Positions 37,315-47,156 of a stretch of DNA of 64,000 nt are shown one piece after another. The translations under genes and the position numbers were made by a program. Under the pieces are notes generated by a model. The model saw only the letters and a program-made list of their open reading frames with translations. It was not told the origin of the DNA and ran no database searches. Each line of letters begins with the position of its first letter. The first letter of the stretch is position 1. Source of the DNA: an uncultured Flavobacteriales bacterium (GTDB lineage Bacteria; Bacteroidota; Bacteroidia; Flavobacteriales_G; Salibacteraceae); assembly GCA_937121175.1 (NCBI GenBank), contig CAKZKD010000039.1, positions 124,001 to 188,000 of the forward strand, given 5' to 3'.

Positions 37315-40067
37315 GAATTCTACTTACCACACTCTTCTCCGTCTTTTGTCTTAACTTAATAGGTCAGCATTTTTTTACGAATAACCTCAGTGCTGAACAG
37401 GGGCTTCCGAGTAATCAAGTTTATGATATACTGCAAGATAAGAAAGGGTTTATTTGGATTGCTACGGACGCCGGTATTTCAAGATATGATGGTAATGAAA
37501 TAACTTCATTCCAACAATCAGATGGATTAGCAGACAATTCCATTGTACAAATGAATCAATCGAAAGATGGCACACTCTGGTTTCTGGGGTTTAATAAATC
37601 TTTCACGATTTACAAAGATTCGTTTCAGCATTTTAGATGGAACAATCGACTCAATGAAGTACTTCAAAAGCAACTGATCACTTCCTTCTATCCATTTAAT
37701 GATGACTCACTCCTAATAGGACTCAATTCTCCTTGCGGGACTAAGTGGTCCGGTTTATTGGTCTCGAATGGAGAAATTCAATCGTACAAAAACCAACCTG
37801 ATTCTTGGCTTGAAGAATCATTAGAGGTTTTCAATACGTCGGGGTGCGCCGAAGAATCGCAGAAATATCCAAAACAAATTCAAGCAATTAGTACCCAAGG
37901 CGACCGGACTGTAATTACTGGCGGTAAGCAATTATTGGTGCAAGAAGGCGGAGTATTAACCCAGCAGAGTACTACAACAGCTCCAATTACCAAAGCCCTA
38001 TTGAATGATTCTAAAGGTAACGTTTGGGTAGGAACCTACAGTGGATTACTATACTACCCTAAAGGAGACCTAACTCAAAAACCTTGGGTTATTAAATCTA
38101 AACAACCAATTTCATGCATAATGGAGGACCGGGATGGTAGTATTTGGTTCGGTACTTTTTCAAATGGTGTTTTCCATATTCCATCTGCATCTATCCAATA
38201 TTATTCGAATTTAACAACAAATGGAAATAACGATTTTCAGGGACTAGCTCAAAGTAAAAACAAGCTTTTTGCTTTTAACCGAAACAATAGTTTGGTGCAG
38301 CTAGCAGTAGCTGGCAATAAATTAGTATTAGAAAAAACGGAAGCAATTGATGATAATATTAGTGAGCTTTTGGTCAACAATGGCGAACTAACAATCTTGA
38401 CAGAAAACCAATTTTCAGAGGCTCCAAACGTTGCAAAATTCAAGGGAATAACTGCCATTAAAAGCTCTGAAAAAAACACGTATTGGGTCGGTGGGTTATA
38501 TTATTTCAGCAAAATTTTTAACAGTAGAGAAGTATTCAATTCTGTTCAAATCGATTTTCAAGAACGCGTGAACTGCCTTGCTGAAATCGATAAAAATCAC
38601 CTTTGGCTAGGCACCGTTAATGGCGTCTATGAATATGTAGATGGGAAAATTCGGCATGTAGAATCGACTAAAAACCTAAACATCACATGCCTAGCTTACA
38701 AAAATGAACAGCTAATATTTGGCACACGCGGACAAGGGCTTGGAATACTCACTGACACCATAAAATGGTACAACAGAGAAAATGGGCTCTCCAACAATTT
38801 TGTGAACTGTATTCTGCTTGACGAACAATCTTTTTGGGTTGGAACCAAAGCGGGCATCAACCAAATCAATGAGGATAGAACTACTTCCTTCACCAGAACG
38901 AAAGGGTTGCTTTTTGAGGAAACTACCGATATCAAAAAAATGAGCAATCAGTTGGCATTATCTACTTCTAACGGAATCGTTCTTGTTGATGTTGATTATC
39001 TTAATTCTAAAATTCCTTTGCTGAATACAATCATTATTTTAAACGGAAAACCCGTTGAAAAATCACAAGAAAGCACTTTTAATTATGATCAACAGAATAT
39101 ATCGCTAGAGTTTATCACCCATGATTACTTTCAGCTTGAAAAAACAACCTTTCGATACCGATTAAATGCTGATAGCACATGGAATACGACCCAACAAAGG
39201 CTGGTGAGGTACGAAAGCCTCCCTCCGGGTAAATATTTGTTTGAAGTGCAGGCCAAAAACCGCAACGGAATTTTTAACTCTAAAAGCAGCACATTTAGCA
39301 TTATTGTGTCTTCGCCATATTACCAAACAACCTGGTTCTACTGTCTCGCCGCTATAATAATAGGTTTTGTTTTCTACGTCGTTCTCAAATGGCAAGTGGA
39401 TAAAAACAATAAAAGAATGCAGATGGAAAATGAACTTTCTGCTCTTAAAATAAAAGCACTAAGTGCGCAAATGAACCCTCATTTTATTTTTAATAGTCTA
39501 AACTCCATTCAGAATTTTTTAATTGACAGCGACCTCCGAAAATCGAATAAGTACTTAACCAAATTTGCCAAGTTGATGCGTTTGGTGCTTAATAATTCCG
39601 ACAAAACGTTTGTTCCAATCAAGGACGTTCTCTCAAGTCTTGACTTATACTTGGAATTAGAAAAACTGCGCTTTAATGACCGATTTGATTATACATTCAA
39701 TATTGACCCAAAAATTGAATTAGAAACTACACACATTCCATCGATGCTCATTCAACCTTTTGTAGAAAATGCCATTTTGCACGGTATTTTACCACGAGAA
39801 GGAAAAGGAAATATTAAAGTATCAATAGAATACGTAGCTGACCATTCTTTACTCTGTACTATTGTTGATGACGGAGTTGGCCGCGACTTTCATTCCGGAA
39901 AATTGGGCAAAAAACATAAGTCTCAGGGCTTGCGAATTACAAAAGAAAGACTAGACGTATTCAAACAGCTATTCAAAAGCGAGTTCGAATTTTCTTTTCA
40001 CGACCTCAAAGACGATTTTGACAAACCGAAAGGAACCAAAGTTGAATTAACAGTACCTTCAAGGTAG
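37311..40067 (+). CDS. Two-component propeller sensor with LytS-type kinase domain
   Basis: A 918-residue sensor. It has a signal peptide (about 1-19), then two-component-regulator propeller repeats (typical unit GFIWIATDAGISRYDG, about 48-63; further units such as NVWVGTYSGLLYY and SIWFGTFSNGVFH), then a Y_Y_Y-like domain (about 580-665), one membrane segment (about 673-694) and a His_kinase domain (PF06580 type). The phosphorylated His lies in NPHFIFNSLNS (about 721) and the ATP-binding region contains FVENAILHGI and DDGVGRDF. The periplasmic propeller is expected to sense an extracellular cue. Downstream lie two LytTR regulators, likely partners. Confidence 0.92.
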   Translation: MRILLTTLFSVFCLNLIGQHFFTNNLSAEQGLPSNQVYDILQDKKGFIWIATDAGISRYDGNEITSFQQSDGLADNSIVQMNQSKDGTLWFLGFNKSFTIYKDSFQHFRWNNRLNEVLQKQLITSFYPFNDDSLLIGLNSPCGTKWSGLLVSNGEIQSYKNQPDSWLEESLEVFNTSGCAEESQKYPKQIQAISTQGDRTVITGGKQLLVQEGGVLTQQSTTTAPITKALLNDSKGNVWVGTYSGLLYYPKGDLTQKPWVIKSKQPISCIMEDRDGSIWFGTFSNGVFHIPSASIQYYSNLTTNGNNDFQGLAQSKNKLFAFNRNNSLVQLAVAGNKLVLEKTEAIDDNISELLVNNGELTILTENQFSEAPNVAKFKGITAIKSSEKNTYWVGGLYYFSKIFNSREVFNSVQIDFQERVNCLAEIDKNHLWLGTVNGVYEYVDGKIRHVESTKNLNITCLAYKNEQLIFGTRGQGLGILTDTIKWYNRENGLSNNFVNCILLDEQSFWVGTKAGINQINEDRTTSFTRTKGLLFEETTDIKKMSNQLALSTSNGIVLVDVDYLNSKIPLLNTIIILNGKPVEKSQESTFNYDQQNISLEFITHDYFQLEKTTFRYRLNADSTWNTTQQRLVRYESLPPGKYLFEVQAKNRNGIFNSKSSTFSIIVSSPYYQTTWFYCLAAIIIGFVFYVVLKWQVDKNNKRMQMENELSALKIKALSAQMNPHFIFNSLNSIQNFLIDSDLRKSNKYLTKFAKLMRLVLNNSDKTFVPIKDVLSSLDLYLELEKLRFNDRFDYTFNIDPKIELETTHIPSMLIQPFVENAILHGILPREGKGNIKVSIEYVADHSLLCTIVDDGVGRDFHSGKLGKKHKSQGLRITKERLDVFKQLFKSEFEFSFHDLKDDFDKPKGTKVELTVPSR

Positions 40068-40098
40068 TTGGCACTAGTTTCAAAACTTTATTATTCTC

Positions 40099-40106
40099 TA
40101 CATTTG
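40099..40106 (+). promoter_or_regulatory. Predicted -7 element before the first LytTR gene
   Basis: TACATTTG matches TAnnTTTG, 23 bases before the ATG at 40129. TTTC, one mismatch from TTTG, lies 17 bases upstream. It would let the regulators be expressed apart from the kinase. Confidence 0.4.
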
Positions 40107-40128
40107 AGAAAAGCATAAAATCAGGGTT

Positions 40129-40887
40129 ATGAGTAGTTCGCAAATTTCATGTGTGTTAGTGGATGATGAAGAAAACGCCACAAAAGTGTTGTCAAAATTC
40201 ATTGAATCTTATTGTCCAGATGTAAACGTGTTGGCCATTGCAAACAACATGGATAATGGTATTAAGGCTATTGAAGAGAATAACCCCCAATTGGTTTTTT
40301 TAGACATTGAAATGCCCATGGGAACTGGTTTCGATTTATTAGAAAAACTAGGAGACAGGAAGTTTCATGTGGTATTTGTAACTGCTTACGATCACTACGC
40401 AATTCAAGCGATTAAAAATCATGCGATTGATTACATTCTCAAACCCGTTGACATCGATGATTTGGTTGCAGCGGTAGAGAAGGTTAAAAAGAAAATCAAA
40501 GAGCCATCTTCAGTAAAAGAAGTATTGAAGCGAGTTAGAGTCGAAGAAAATGCAAAGTTGGCGGTGCCGACTTTATACGGTCATAAATTTATTGACCCTA
40601 AGAACATTGTTCACATAAAAGCTGAAGGGTCCTACAGCATTATTTTTACGGAAACGGATGGACAAATAATGATTTCCAAAAACCTCAAGAGCATAGAAAA
40701 CGCATTGAAACAAGATAATTTTTTGCGTGTTCACCGATCTCATATCGTAAACCTTGATAAAGTAACCGAATTTCACAAAAATGATGGCGGCTACTTAGTA
40801 ATGGAAACAGAAGATAGAGTCGAAATTGGTTCCTCTAATAGAGCGCAGATTGTAGAAACGCTCAATTCTAGGCTTAACTTTATTTAG
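40129..40887 (+). CDS. LytTR response regulator 1
   Basis: A 252-residue protein. The receiver domain (about 5-125) has the acidic pocket in LVDDEEN, the phosphorylated Asp in LVFLDIEMPMG (about 65) and the conserved Lys in YILKPVD. The LytTR DNA-binding domain (about 150-250) has the usual FIDPKNIVHIKAEGSY start and FLRVHRSHIVNLDKV. It follows the propeller LytS kinase by about 60 bases and is its probable output. It is paralogous to and in the same reading frame as the next gene. Confidence 0.93.
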   Translation: MSSSQISCVLVDDEENATKVLSKFIESYCPDVNVLAIANNMDNGIKAIEENNPQLVFLDIEMPMGTGFDLLEKLGDRKFHVVFVTAYDHYAIQAIKNHAIDYILKPVDIDDLVAAVEKVKKKIKEPSSVKEVLKRVRVEENAKLAVPTLYGHKFIDPKNIVHIKAEGSYSIIFTETDGQIMISKNLKSIENALKQDNFLRVHRSHIVNLDKVTEFHKNDGGYLVMETEDRVEIGSSNRAQIVETLNSRLNFI

Positions 40888-40908
40888 TCTAGTAAGTTAC
40901 CGATAGTC

Positions 40909-41649
40909 TTGATTACCGCTTACATCCTTGATGATGAACAGCATGCACACGTTGTATTGCAAACGTTGTTAACGCGTAACTTCCCAGATGTTCGGCTAGT
41001 CGGAGAATCACTTCATGCAGCAACGGCACTTAAAGAAATTCAGGAACTAAAACCAGACATTCTTTTTCTAGACATTGAAATGCCAAAAATCAATGGCTTG
41101 GAGATGATTACGCATGTTAATACCAGTGATTGCGCAGTAATCTTCGTAACTGCTTATGATAACTATGCAATTGATGCATTTTCTGAAAGAGCAAGAGGAT
41201 ATATTCTTAAACCAGTCGATAAAGAACAATTTATTAAAACAGTTTCGGACGTAGTTAAGCGTGTTGAAATCAAAAAATTGGTGACAAAAAATGATCTTAC
41301 CTCTGAGCGTGAGAACGAAACAATTTCGGTACCCACTGGCGACGAAAAAAGGTTGGTGCGCAAAAGCGATGTACTTTACCTAAAGGCTGATGGAAGTTAT
41401 ACGAGCATTGTGACCAAGGAAGAGACTTTCTTGATTTCAAAAAACTTGAAGGTTGTTGTGCAACAATATGGATTTGAGCATTTTGTAAAAGTAAATCGAT
41501 CGTTTGTTGTGAACCTTAAACACGTTTCAAGTCTTGGAAAAGGCACGGGTGGATATGTAAAAATTAGCGATGGTGAAGAAATTTCTATTGGTAAAACGTA
41601 CAAGAAAGAGGTAAGGAATATTTTAAATTCTCGAGGAATTCGTTTCTAA
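40909..41649 (+). CDS. LytTR response regulator 2
   Basis: A 246-residue receiver plus LytTR protein, paralogous to the gene before it. The receiver has YILDDEQHAH, the phospho-Asp in ILFLDIEMPKIN (about 57) and the Lys in YILKPVD; the LytTR part includes VLYLKADGSYTSIVTK and HFVKVNRSFVVNLKHV. No ATG fits: the receiver begins immediately, and the only usual start codon after the preceding stop is the TTG at 40909 (then ATTACCGCTTACATC). It is in the same frame as the preceding gene, separated from it by one TAG and seven codons. It may answer the same kinase. Confidence 0.9.
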   Translation: MITAYILDDEQHAHVVLQTLLTRNFPDVRLVGESLHAATALKEIQELKPDILFLDIEMPKINGLEMITHVNTSDCAVIFVTAYDNYAIDAFSERARGYILKPVDKEQFIKTVSDVVKRVEIKKLVTKNDLTSERENETISVPTGDEKRLVRKSDVLYLKADGSYTSIVTKEETFLISKNLKVVVQQYGFEHFVKVNRSFVVNLKHVSSLGKGTGGYVKISDGEEISIGKTYKKEVRNILNSRGIRF

Positions 41650-41775
41650 TAGTTCCATTCACAAAGAAAACTAGTCAGTTCACAAAGTATTCTGGATTCT
41701 TCATTTTTAAAAAGTTACTTATGTATCTAATTATCGCAACGGATAAGTGTCCCAATCGACCTTAACCTTCCTTTT

Positions 41776-42225
41776 TTAACCCCTTTTCTTTTTAAAAAAC
41801 GATTGTAACACAGTTGCACACTCTGTTGACATTACCCCTGAAATTACTTTAGTTTTTTTATGCAGGATAGACTCATCAATCATTGAAAACCCCTTTTTAG
41901 TATCCGATGCTCCAAACACAATTGCATCGATTTGTGACCAAGCCAATGCACCAGCGCACATTACACAAGGTTCTAACGTTACATAGAGTGTACAACCTCT
42001 AAGGTATTTGCCTCCTAAATAATCCGCCGCCGAAGTAATAGCTTGCATTTCGGCGTGAGCCGTTACATCATTTAACCGTTGAGTGAGGTTGTGCGCACGT
42101 GCTATTACTCTCCCTCCGGCAACAACAACTGCCCCAACCGGAACCTCATCCATTTCGGCTGCTTTTTCGGCTTCGATTAAAGCCATTTTCATGTAGCGTT
42201 CGTGTTCTTTATTTGGGTCTTCCAT
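41776..42225 (-). CDS. tadA: tRNA-specific adenosine deaminase
   Basis: Deaminates A34 of tRNA-Arg(ACG) to inosine, an essential step in decoding. From the ATG at 42225 it has 149 residues, the family norm; the frame's upstream extension to 42288 has no homology-like content and precedes the -7 motif. The zinc and catalytic sites are VTAHAEMQAI (His, Glu) and TLEPCVMCAGAL (two Cys). Divergent from aspS. Confidence 0.95.
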   Translation of the reverse strand: MEDPNKEHERYMKMALIEAEKAAEMDEVPVGAVVVAGGRVIARAHNLTQRLNDVTAHAEMQAITSAADYLGGKYLRGCTLYVTLEPCVMCAGALAWSQIDAIVFGASDTKKGFSMIDESILHKKTKVISGVMSTECATVLQSFFKKKRG

Positions 42226-42233
42226 CAGGTTGT

Positions 42234-42241
42234 CAAATATA
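42234..42241 (-). promoter_or_regulatory. Predicted -7 element of tadA
   Basis: Minus-strand TATATTTG matches TAnnTTTG, 8 bases before the tadA ATG, and supports the shorter start. No -33 TTG is visible. Confidence 0.4.
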
Positions 42242-42306
42242 GACTTAGCGCACTTAAATCGAATAAGAAAAGCTAATTTCGCAGTCACAAAAATTTAGAT
42301 TTTACC

Positions 42307-44055
42307 ATGTATAGAAGTCATACTTGCGGGCAACTAAGAATTGAAAACAAAGACAATAAAACTACACTTGCTGGATGGGTGCAAAAATCCCGAGATTTAG
42401 GTGGAATGACCTTTATTGATTTACGCGACCGCTATGGAATTACGCAATTGGCTTTCAACATGGAAACCAATCAAGAATTGTGTTTAGCTGCAAGAAATTT
42501 GGGTCGCGAATTTGTGATTCAAGTTGAAGGAACTGTTGTAGAGCGAGAGAGTAAAAACAAAAATATTCCTACTGGTGAAATTGAAATACATGTTTCTGCG
42601 CTTACTATTCTGAACGAAGCAAAAACGCCTCCATTTACAATAGAGAATGAGACCGACGGTGGTGAAGATATTCGCATGAAATATCGCTACTTAGATTTAA
42701 GAAGAAACCCCCTTCAAGATAAAATTCGCTTACGTCACCAAGTTGGCATTCAAACCAGAAGTTATTTGAATGATATTGGTTTCTACGAAATTGAAACTCC
42801 CTACCTAATAAAATCCACTCCAGAAGGTGCGCGAGATTTCGTGGTTCCTTCTCGGATGAATGAAAACGAATTTTACGCTCTCCCGCAGTCTCCACAAACC
42901 TTTAAGCAACTGCTTATGATTAGCGGATTCGACAAATATTTTCAAATTGTAAAATGTTTTAGAGACGAAGATTTAAGAGCGGATAGACAGCCTGAATTTA
43001 CTCAGATTGACTGTGAAATGAGCTTTGTTGAACGCGACGATGTACTAAACACTTTCGAGGGACTAACCAAACATCTTTTCTCAAAAATTAGAAACGTCGA
43101 ACTACCCGATTTTCCAAGAATGGACTACGATGATGCTATGGAAAATTACGGTATCGACAAACCAGACGTCCGTTTTGAAATGAAAATTCGTAACCTCAAC
43201 TCCATTGCTCAAAACAAAGGCTTTAACGTTTTTGATACTGCCGAATTTGTAGGTGGAATTTGCGCTAAAGACTGTGCAACGTATTCAAGAAAGCAGTTAG
43301 ACGCACTTACGGAATGGGTAAAACGACCACAGATTGGCGCCAAGGGATTGGTTTACGTAAAATGTAATGAAGACGGTAGTTTTAAGTCTTCAGTCGATAA
43401 ATTTTTCGACCAAGATGCTTTACAAACGTGGGCCAACGAGTTCGATGCTAAAGCTGGCGATTTATTGCTGGTGTTGAGTGGCGGCAAAGAAGCTACTCTA
43501 AAACAATTGGGTGAGCTCCGATTAGAAATGGGAAATCGTTTGGAATTAAGAGACCCGAATGTATTTAAGCCATTATGGGTTGTGAATTTCCCGCTAGTTG
43601 AAAAAGACGAAGAAACTGGTCATTGGCATGCGATGCACCATCCGTTTACCTCACCAAACCCTGAGGATGAACACTTAATGGAAACCGACCCTGGAGCAGT
43701 TCGAGCAAATGCCTACGATATGGTAATCAATGGTGTTGAAGTTGGTGGGGGTTCTATTCGTATTCACGATAAAGAACTTCAGTCCAAAATGTTCGATTTA
43801 TTAGGATTTACTCCTGAAGAAGCAGCCGCACAATTTGGGTTTTTAATGAATGCCTTTGAATACGGCGCACCTCCTCATGGTGGAGTTGCTTTTGGCTTTG
43901 ACAGACTCTGTGCTTTAATGGGTGGAACAGATTCTATTCGAGATTACATTGCATTCCCAAAAAACAATTCTGGAAGAGACGTTATGATTGACGCTCCGGC
44001 CGAATTGGATAAAAATCAGCTATTAGAACTGGGAATTGATACCATTAACGGATAG
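42307..44055 (+). CDS. aspS: Aspartyl-tRNA synthetase
   Basis: Charges tRNA-Asp with aspartate. The 582 residues are typical of the bacterial type. The N-terminal OB-fold anticodon-binding domain (about 1-105, [20 protein letters not shown]) is followed by the class II core with motif 2 ([19 protein letters not shown], about 215-235), the bacterial GAD insertion (about 285-400) and motif 3 ([20 protein letters not shown], about 525-545). A near-match to the -7 motif (TAGATTTT) ends 4 bases before the ATG. Divergent from tadA. Confidence 0.98.
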   Translation: MYRSHTCGQLRIENKDNKTTLAGWVQKSRDLGGMTFIDLRDRYGITQLAFNMETNQELCLAARNLGREFVIQVEGTVVERESKNKNIPTGEIEIHVSALTILNEAKTPPFTIENETDGGEDIRMKYRYLDLRRNPLQDKIRLRHQVGIQTRSYLNDIGFYEIETPYLIKSTPEGARDFVVPSRMNENEFYALPQSPQTFKQLLMISGFDKYFQIVKCFRDEDLRADRQPEFTQIDCEMSFVERDDVLNTFEGLTKHLFSKIRNVELPDFPRMDYDDAMENYGIDKPDVRFEMKIRNLNSIAQNKGFNVFDTAEFVGGICAKDCATYSRKQLDALTEWVKRPQIGAKGLVYVKCNEDGSFKSSVDKFFDQDALQTWANEFDAKAGDLLLVLSGGKEATLKQLGELRLEMGNRLELRDPNVFKPLWVVNFPLVEKDEETGHWHAMHHPFTSPNPEDEHLMETDPGAVRANAYDMVINGVEVGGGSIRIHDKELQSKMFDLLGFTPEEAAAQFGFLMNAFEYGAPPHGGVAFGFDRLCALMGGTDSIRDYIAFPKNNSGRDVMIDAPAELDKNQLLELGIDTING

Positions 44056-44093
44056 TTCAACTTGTTTCAAAAAATCAAACTAAATTCGTAGAG

Positions 44094-45905
44094 ATGCGGT
44101 TTGTAGGGTGTATTATTTTCAGTTTATTTTTTTGTCTGCAAACTATTGGACAAAACGTAGATAGCCTAGAACAGGCTCTTGAGACTGTTGTTGATGACAC
44201 CGTTCAAGTTGATATTTATTATGACCTGTTAAGAGCAAACGAATACTCCAACCCTCAAAAGGCGCTTTATTATTCGAAGCAAATTTTAAATCATCCTCTT
44301 AATCAGGAGCCTTACTACAAAGCAAGGAATTACATTAATGTTGGAAAGCTATTTAAGAATGTGGGCCAGTTTGACTCTGCAGTAGCCAATATGCTTACTG
44401 GAATAAAAATCGCCGAAAAAGAGAATGATTTTAAGAATAAGGCCATGGGCTACAACAGCTTAGGCATTATTTATAAAGCAAATTCCGATTGGAAAAATGC
44501 ACTTAAGTTTTATCGGCTGTCATACATTGAGTGCAACAATAACGATTTCGCAAATGGAGTTGCTATGACATTAAATAACCTTGGTACTATTCACGATGCC
44601 TTGGAAAATAGAGATAGCGCAATCTATTATTATGAAAAGGCTGCAGGAATTGCAGAAGAAAATGACCTGATTGGAGCAAAAGCAGTCTCTTACAATAATT
44701 TAGGCGAGATTTTGGCCAAAGATGGTAAGAACAATGAAGCTCTTGAGTACTTCTACAAAACACTTGCTTGTGATAGTATTACCAAGAATTTTATGGGCAT
44801 GTCCTACACACTTTACAATATTATCACCTGTCAAAAGCTACTCGGTAACACTAAAGAAGCATTTACAACATTAGAAAAGGCGGAACAAATTTCAAAGGAA
44901 TTGGGAAGTAAACAGATTGATTTACTGTACCAAAGGAGTCTTTCTGATATGCTTGAAGTAAAAGGCGATTATAAAGGCGCGCTCAAGGCTCATCAGAGAT
45001 TTAAAGCACTGAACGATTCGGTGTATAATTCTGAAAAAAGTGCGCAGATTGCTGAAATGCAAACCAAGTATGAAACCGAAAAAAAAGAACTTGAAATTGA
45101 GAATTTATCTCAAGAAAATGAAATAAATGAACTAGCCATTCAGCGAAAAAATGGAATTATTCTTGGCGGTGTTGCCGTAGTTTTACTAATTCTATTAATG
45201 ACCTACTTCTTCATATCTCAGTTAAGAGCTAAACAACGCCAAAAAATGGCGGAAGCGGTATTAAATGAACGCGATAAGGGTATTGCAGCAATGATTAAGG
45301 GAGTTGAAGAAGAACGTAAAAGAATAGCGCAAGACTTGCACGACGGGGTGGGTCAACAGCTTAGTGGACTGAAATTATCCATGTCTCACCTTCAATCAAC
45401 CGTTGTAAAAGAAGGAACGGATGAAAGTGATGCTTTTAATTTATTAGTATCTAAACTGGATAACACGTGCAAAGAGGTGCGTGAAATTTCACATCAAATG
45501 ATGCCAAAAGCATTAATTGAAAATGGGGTGCTAAGCGCAATTGAGGATATGCTGGAAAACACCTTAGTCGGTACTGGAATTAATTACAACTTAGAGCATT
45601 ATCAACTCAAGGAACGGCTTCCAGAAAACATTGAGCTAACGATGTTCAGAATCTGCCAAGAGTTGATTAACAATACCATAAAACACGCTAAGGCATCAGA
45701 GATTGTGGTGCAACTCATTAAGAGTAAAAAGAATGTTGTACTTATTGTTGAAGATAATGGTGAAGGATTTGACCAAAAAAAATCTTCTGATGGTATAGGG
45801 TTGTTAAATTTGACTAGTAGATTGAATACCATTAACGGTGAAGTCAGTTATGAAAGTAGTCCGGGAAGTGGTACTTCAGCAACAGTTAGAATTCCATTAG
45901 TATGA
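44094..45905 (+). CDS. TPR sensor histidine kinase (NarX/HisKA_3 type)
   Basis: A 603-residue protein. It has a signal peptide (about 1-19), TPR-type helical repeats in the periplasm (about 40-300, e.g. AMGYNSLGIIYKANSDWKNA), a coiled coil, one membrane segment (about 353-374) and a cytoplasmic kinase. The dimerisation/phosphorylation motif is EERKRIAQDLHDGVGQQLSG, with His near residue 415, and the HATPase part contains ICQELINNTIKHAKAS and GIGLLNLTSRL. The overlapping NarL-type regulator at 45902 (4-base overlap) is its partner. Its sensor half resembles that of the kinase-less TPR protein at 20350. Confidence 0.93.
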   Translation: MRFVGCIIFSLFFCLQTIGQNVDSLEQALETVVDDTVQVDIYYDLLRANEYSNPQKALYYSKQILNHPLNQEPYYKARNYINVGKLFKNVGQFDSAVANMLTGIKIAEKENDFKNKAMGYNSLGIIYKANSDWKNALKFYRLSYIECNNNDFANGVAMTLNNLGTIHDALENRDSAIYYYEKAAGIAEENDLIGAKAVSYNNLGEILAKDGKNNEALEYFYKTLACDSITKNFMGMSYTLYNIITCQKLLGNTKEAFTTLEKAEQISKELGSKQIDLLYQRSLSDMLEVKGDYKGALKAHQRFKALNDSVYNSEKSAQIAEMQTKYETEKKELEIENLSQENEINELAIQRKNGIILGGVAVVLLILLMTYFFISQLRAKQRQKMAEAVLNERDKGIAAMIKGVEEERKRIAQDLHDGVGQQLSGLKLSMSHLQSTVVKEGTDESDAFNLLVSKLDNTCKEVREISHQMMPKALIENGVLSAIEDMLENTLVGTGINYNLEHYQLKERLPENIELTMFRICQELINNTIKHAKASEIVVQLIKSKKNVVLIVEDNGEGFDQKKSSDGIGLLNLTSRLNTINGEVSYESSPGSGTSATVRIPLV

Positions 45906-46555
45906 GTAACATAAAAATATTGCTTGCTGATGACCACCAAATTGTTTTGGATGGACTAAACTCGCTGTTATCTAGCATACCAGATTTTGAAATAATTGGA
46001 GCAGTGAATAATGGAAAGGAAGCTGTTGATTTTATTGCCACCAATCAAAAACCAGACATTGTACTGATGGACATAGACATGCCCGTAATGAATGGCATTA
46101 ATGCTGCCAGAGAGATTAAAAAGAACTTCGAAGGCATACGAATCCTGACGCTGTCTATGCACAACGAAAAAGGGGTTATTCAAACCTTAATGGACGCCGG
46201 AGCGGATGGCTACATTCTTAAAAACTCAAGCAAAGAAGAATTAGAAAAGGGAATCAGAACCATTTGTAAGGGTGAAACATTCTTTTCTACCGATGTTACC
46301 ATGAGTTTGCTCAATCAAAGCAGTGAAATCACACAAGAAAAAGAATTACCTCAAGAAATTAAAGACCTCACCGAAAGAGAAATTGAAATCTTGAAATTGG
46401 TTGCAGAGGGTTATTCGAACAAAGAAATTGGCGAACGCCTATTCATCTCACACAGAACTGTTGACACACACCGAACCAACTTGATGAAAAAAATGAACGT
46501 GCATAACGTTGCTGGCCTAATTCGATTTGCATTGAAGAGTGGTTTGGTGGAATAA
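45902..46555 (+). CDS. NarL/LuxR-type response regulator
   Basis: A 217-residue transcription regulator. The receiver domain (about 3-122) has LLADDHQ, the phospho-Asp in IVLMDIDMPVMNG (about 57) and the Lys in YILKNSS. The LuxR-type helix-turn-helix is at about 150-212 (LTEREIEILKLVAEGYSNKE, then HRTVDTHRTNLMKKM). It overlaps the TPR kinase gene by 4 bases and is followed at once by a terminator, so the pair forms a closed two-gene operon. Confidence 0.95.
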   Translation: MSNIKILLADDHQIVLDGLNSLLSSIPDFEIIGAVNNGKEAVDFIATNQKPDIVLMDIDMPVMNGINAAREIKKNFEGIRILTLSMHNEKGVIQTLMDAGADGYILKNSSKEELEKGIRTICKGETFFSTDVTMSLLNQSSEITQEKELPQEIKDLTEREIEILKLVAEGYSNKEIGERLFISHRTVDTHRTNLMKKMNVHNVAGLIRFALKSGLVE

Positions 46556-46577
46556 AAAAAGGCCTTTCGGCCTTTTC
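46555..46577. terminator. Bidirectional terminator
   Basis: Stem AAAAGGCC / GGCCTTTT with loop TTTC (46557-46576), preceded by A's and followed by T's. It serves the regulator gene on the plus strand and the frr end of the translation operon on the minus strand. Confidence 0.85.
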
Positions 46578-46581
46578 AAAA

Positions 46582-47145
46582 TTATACAGTAAGTATCTCT
46601 TTTTCTTTTTGGTCGAGTAATTCTTCCACGTTTTTGGAATACGTATCGGTCATTTTCTGAACCTCGTCTTCAGCATCTTTGGCCGTATCTTCAGGAAGTC
46701 CATCATTTTTTAGTCGTTTTACCTCATCGTTTGCATCTTTTCTACCATTGCGAATAGAAACTTTTGCATGCTCGCCTTCGGCCTTAGTTTGCTTTACTAA
46801 CTCCAATCTACGCTCTTCAGTCAAAGCTGGAAGGTTGATAATAATAAATTCGCCGTTGTTATGAGGGGTTAATCCCATATTTGAATTAATAATAGCTCGT
46901 TCAATAGGTTCTAGCATAGGCTTTTCCCATGGTTGAACAGAAATTGTGCGAGCATCAGGCGTGTTAACGTTAGAAACTTGATTTAAGGGAGTCATGTTTC
47001 CGTAATAATCAACAAGAATACCGTCCATCATTTTCGGGGTTGCTTTACCTGCTCTTATCTTACTTAACTCTTTAACTAAATGTGCAATGGCATCATCCAT
47101 CGATTCCTTTGCCACACCAAATACCATTTCTAATTCTTCTTCCAT
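46582..47145 (-). CDS. frr: Ribosome recycling factor
   Basis: Splits post-termination ribosomes together with EF-G. The 187 residues are typical. The protein has the three-helix-bundle sequence with KELSKIRAGKATPKMMDGIL near residue 25-45 and NLPALTEERRLELVKQ near 100-120. Last gene of the translation operon, 11 bases after pyrH and just before a bidirectional terminator. Confidence 0.98.
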   Translation of the reverse strand: MEEELEMVFGVAKESMDDAIAHLVKELSKIRAGKATPKMMDGILVDYYGNMTPLNQVSNVNTPDARTISVQPWEKPMLEPIERAIINSNMGLTPHNNGEFIIINLPALTEERRLELVKQTKAEGEHAKVSIRNGRKDANDEVKRLKNDGLPEDTAKDAEDEVQKMTDTYSKNVEELLDQKEKEILTV

Positions 47146-47156
47146 GACTATCTAGA

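Noticed and set aside
41650-41775. Repeated TTCACAAAG after the second LytTR gene as LytTR binding sites
   Set aside because: The repeat does not resemble known LytTR sites, is downstream of the genes, and could be chance in AT-rich DNA.
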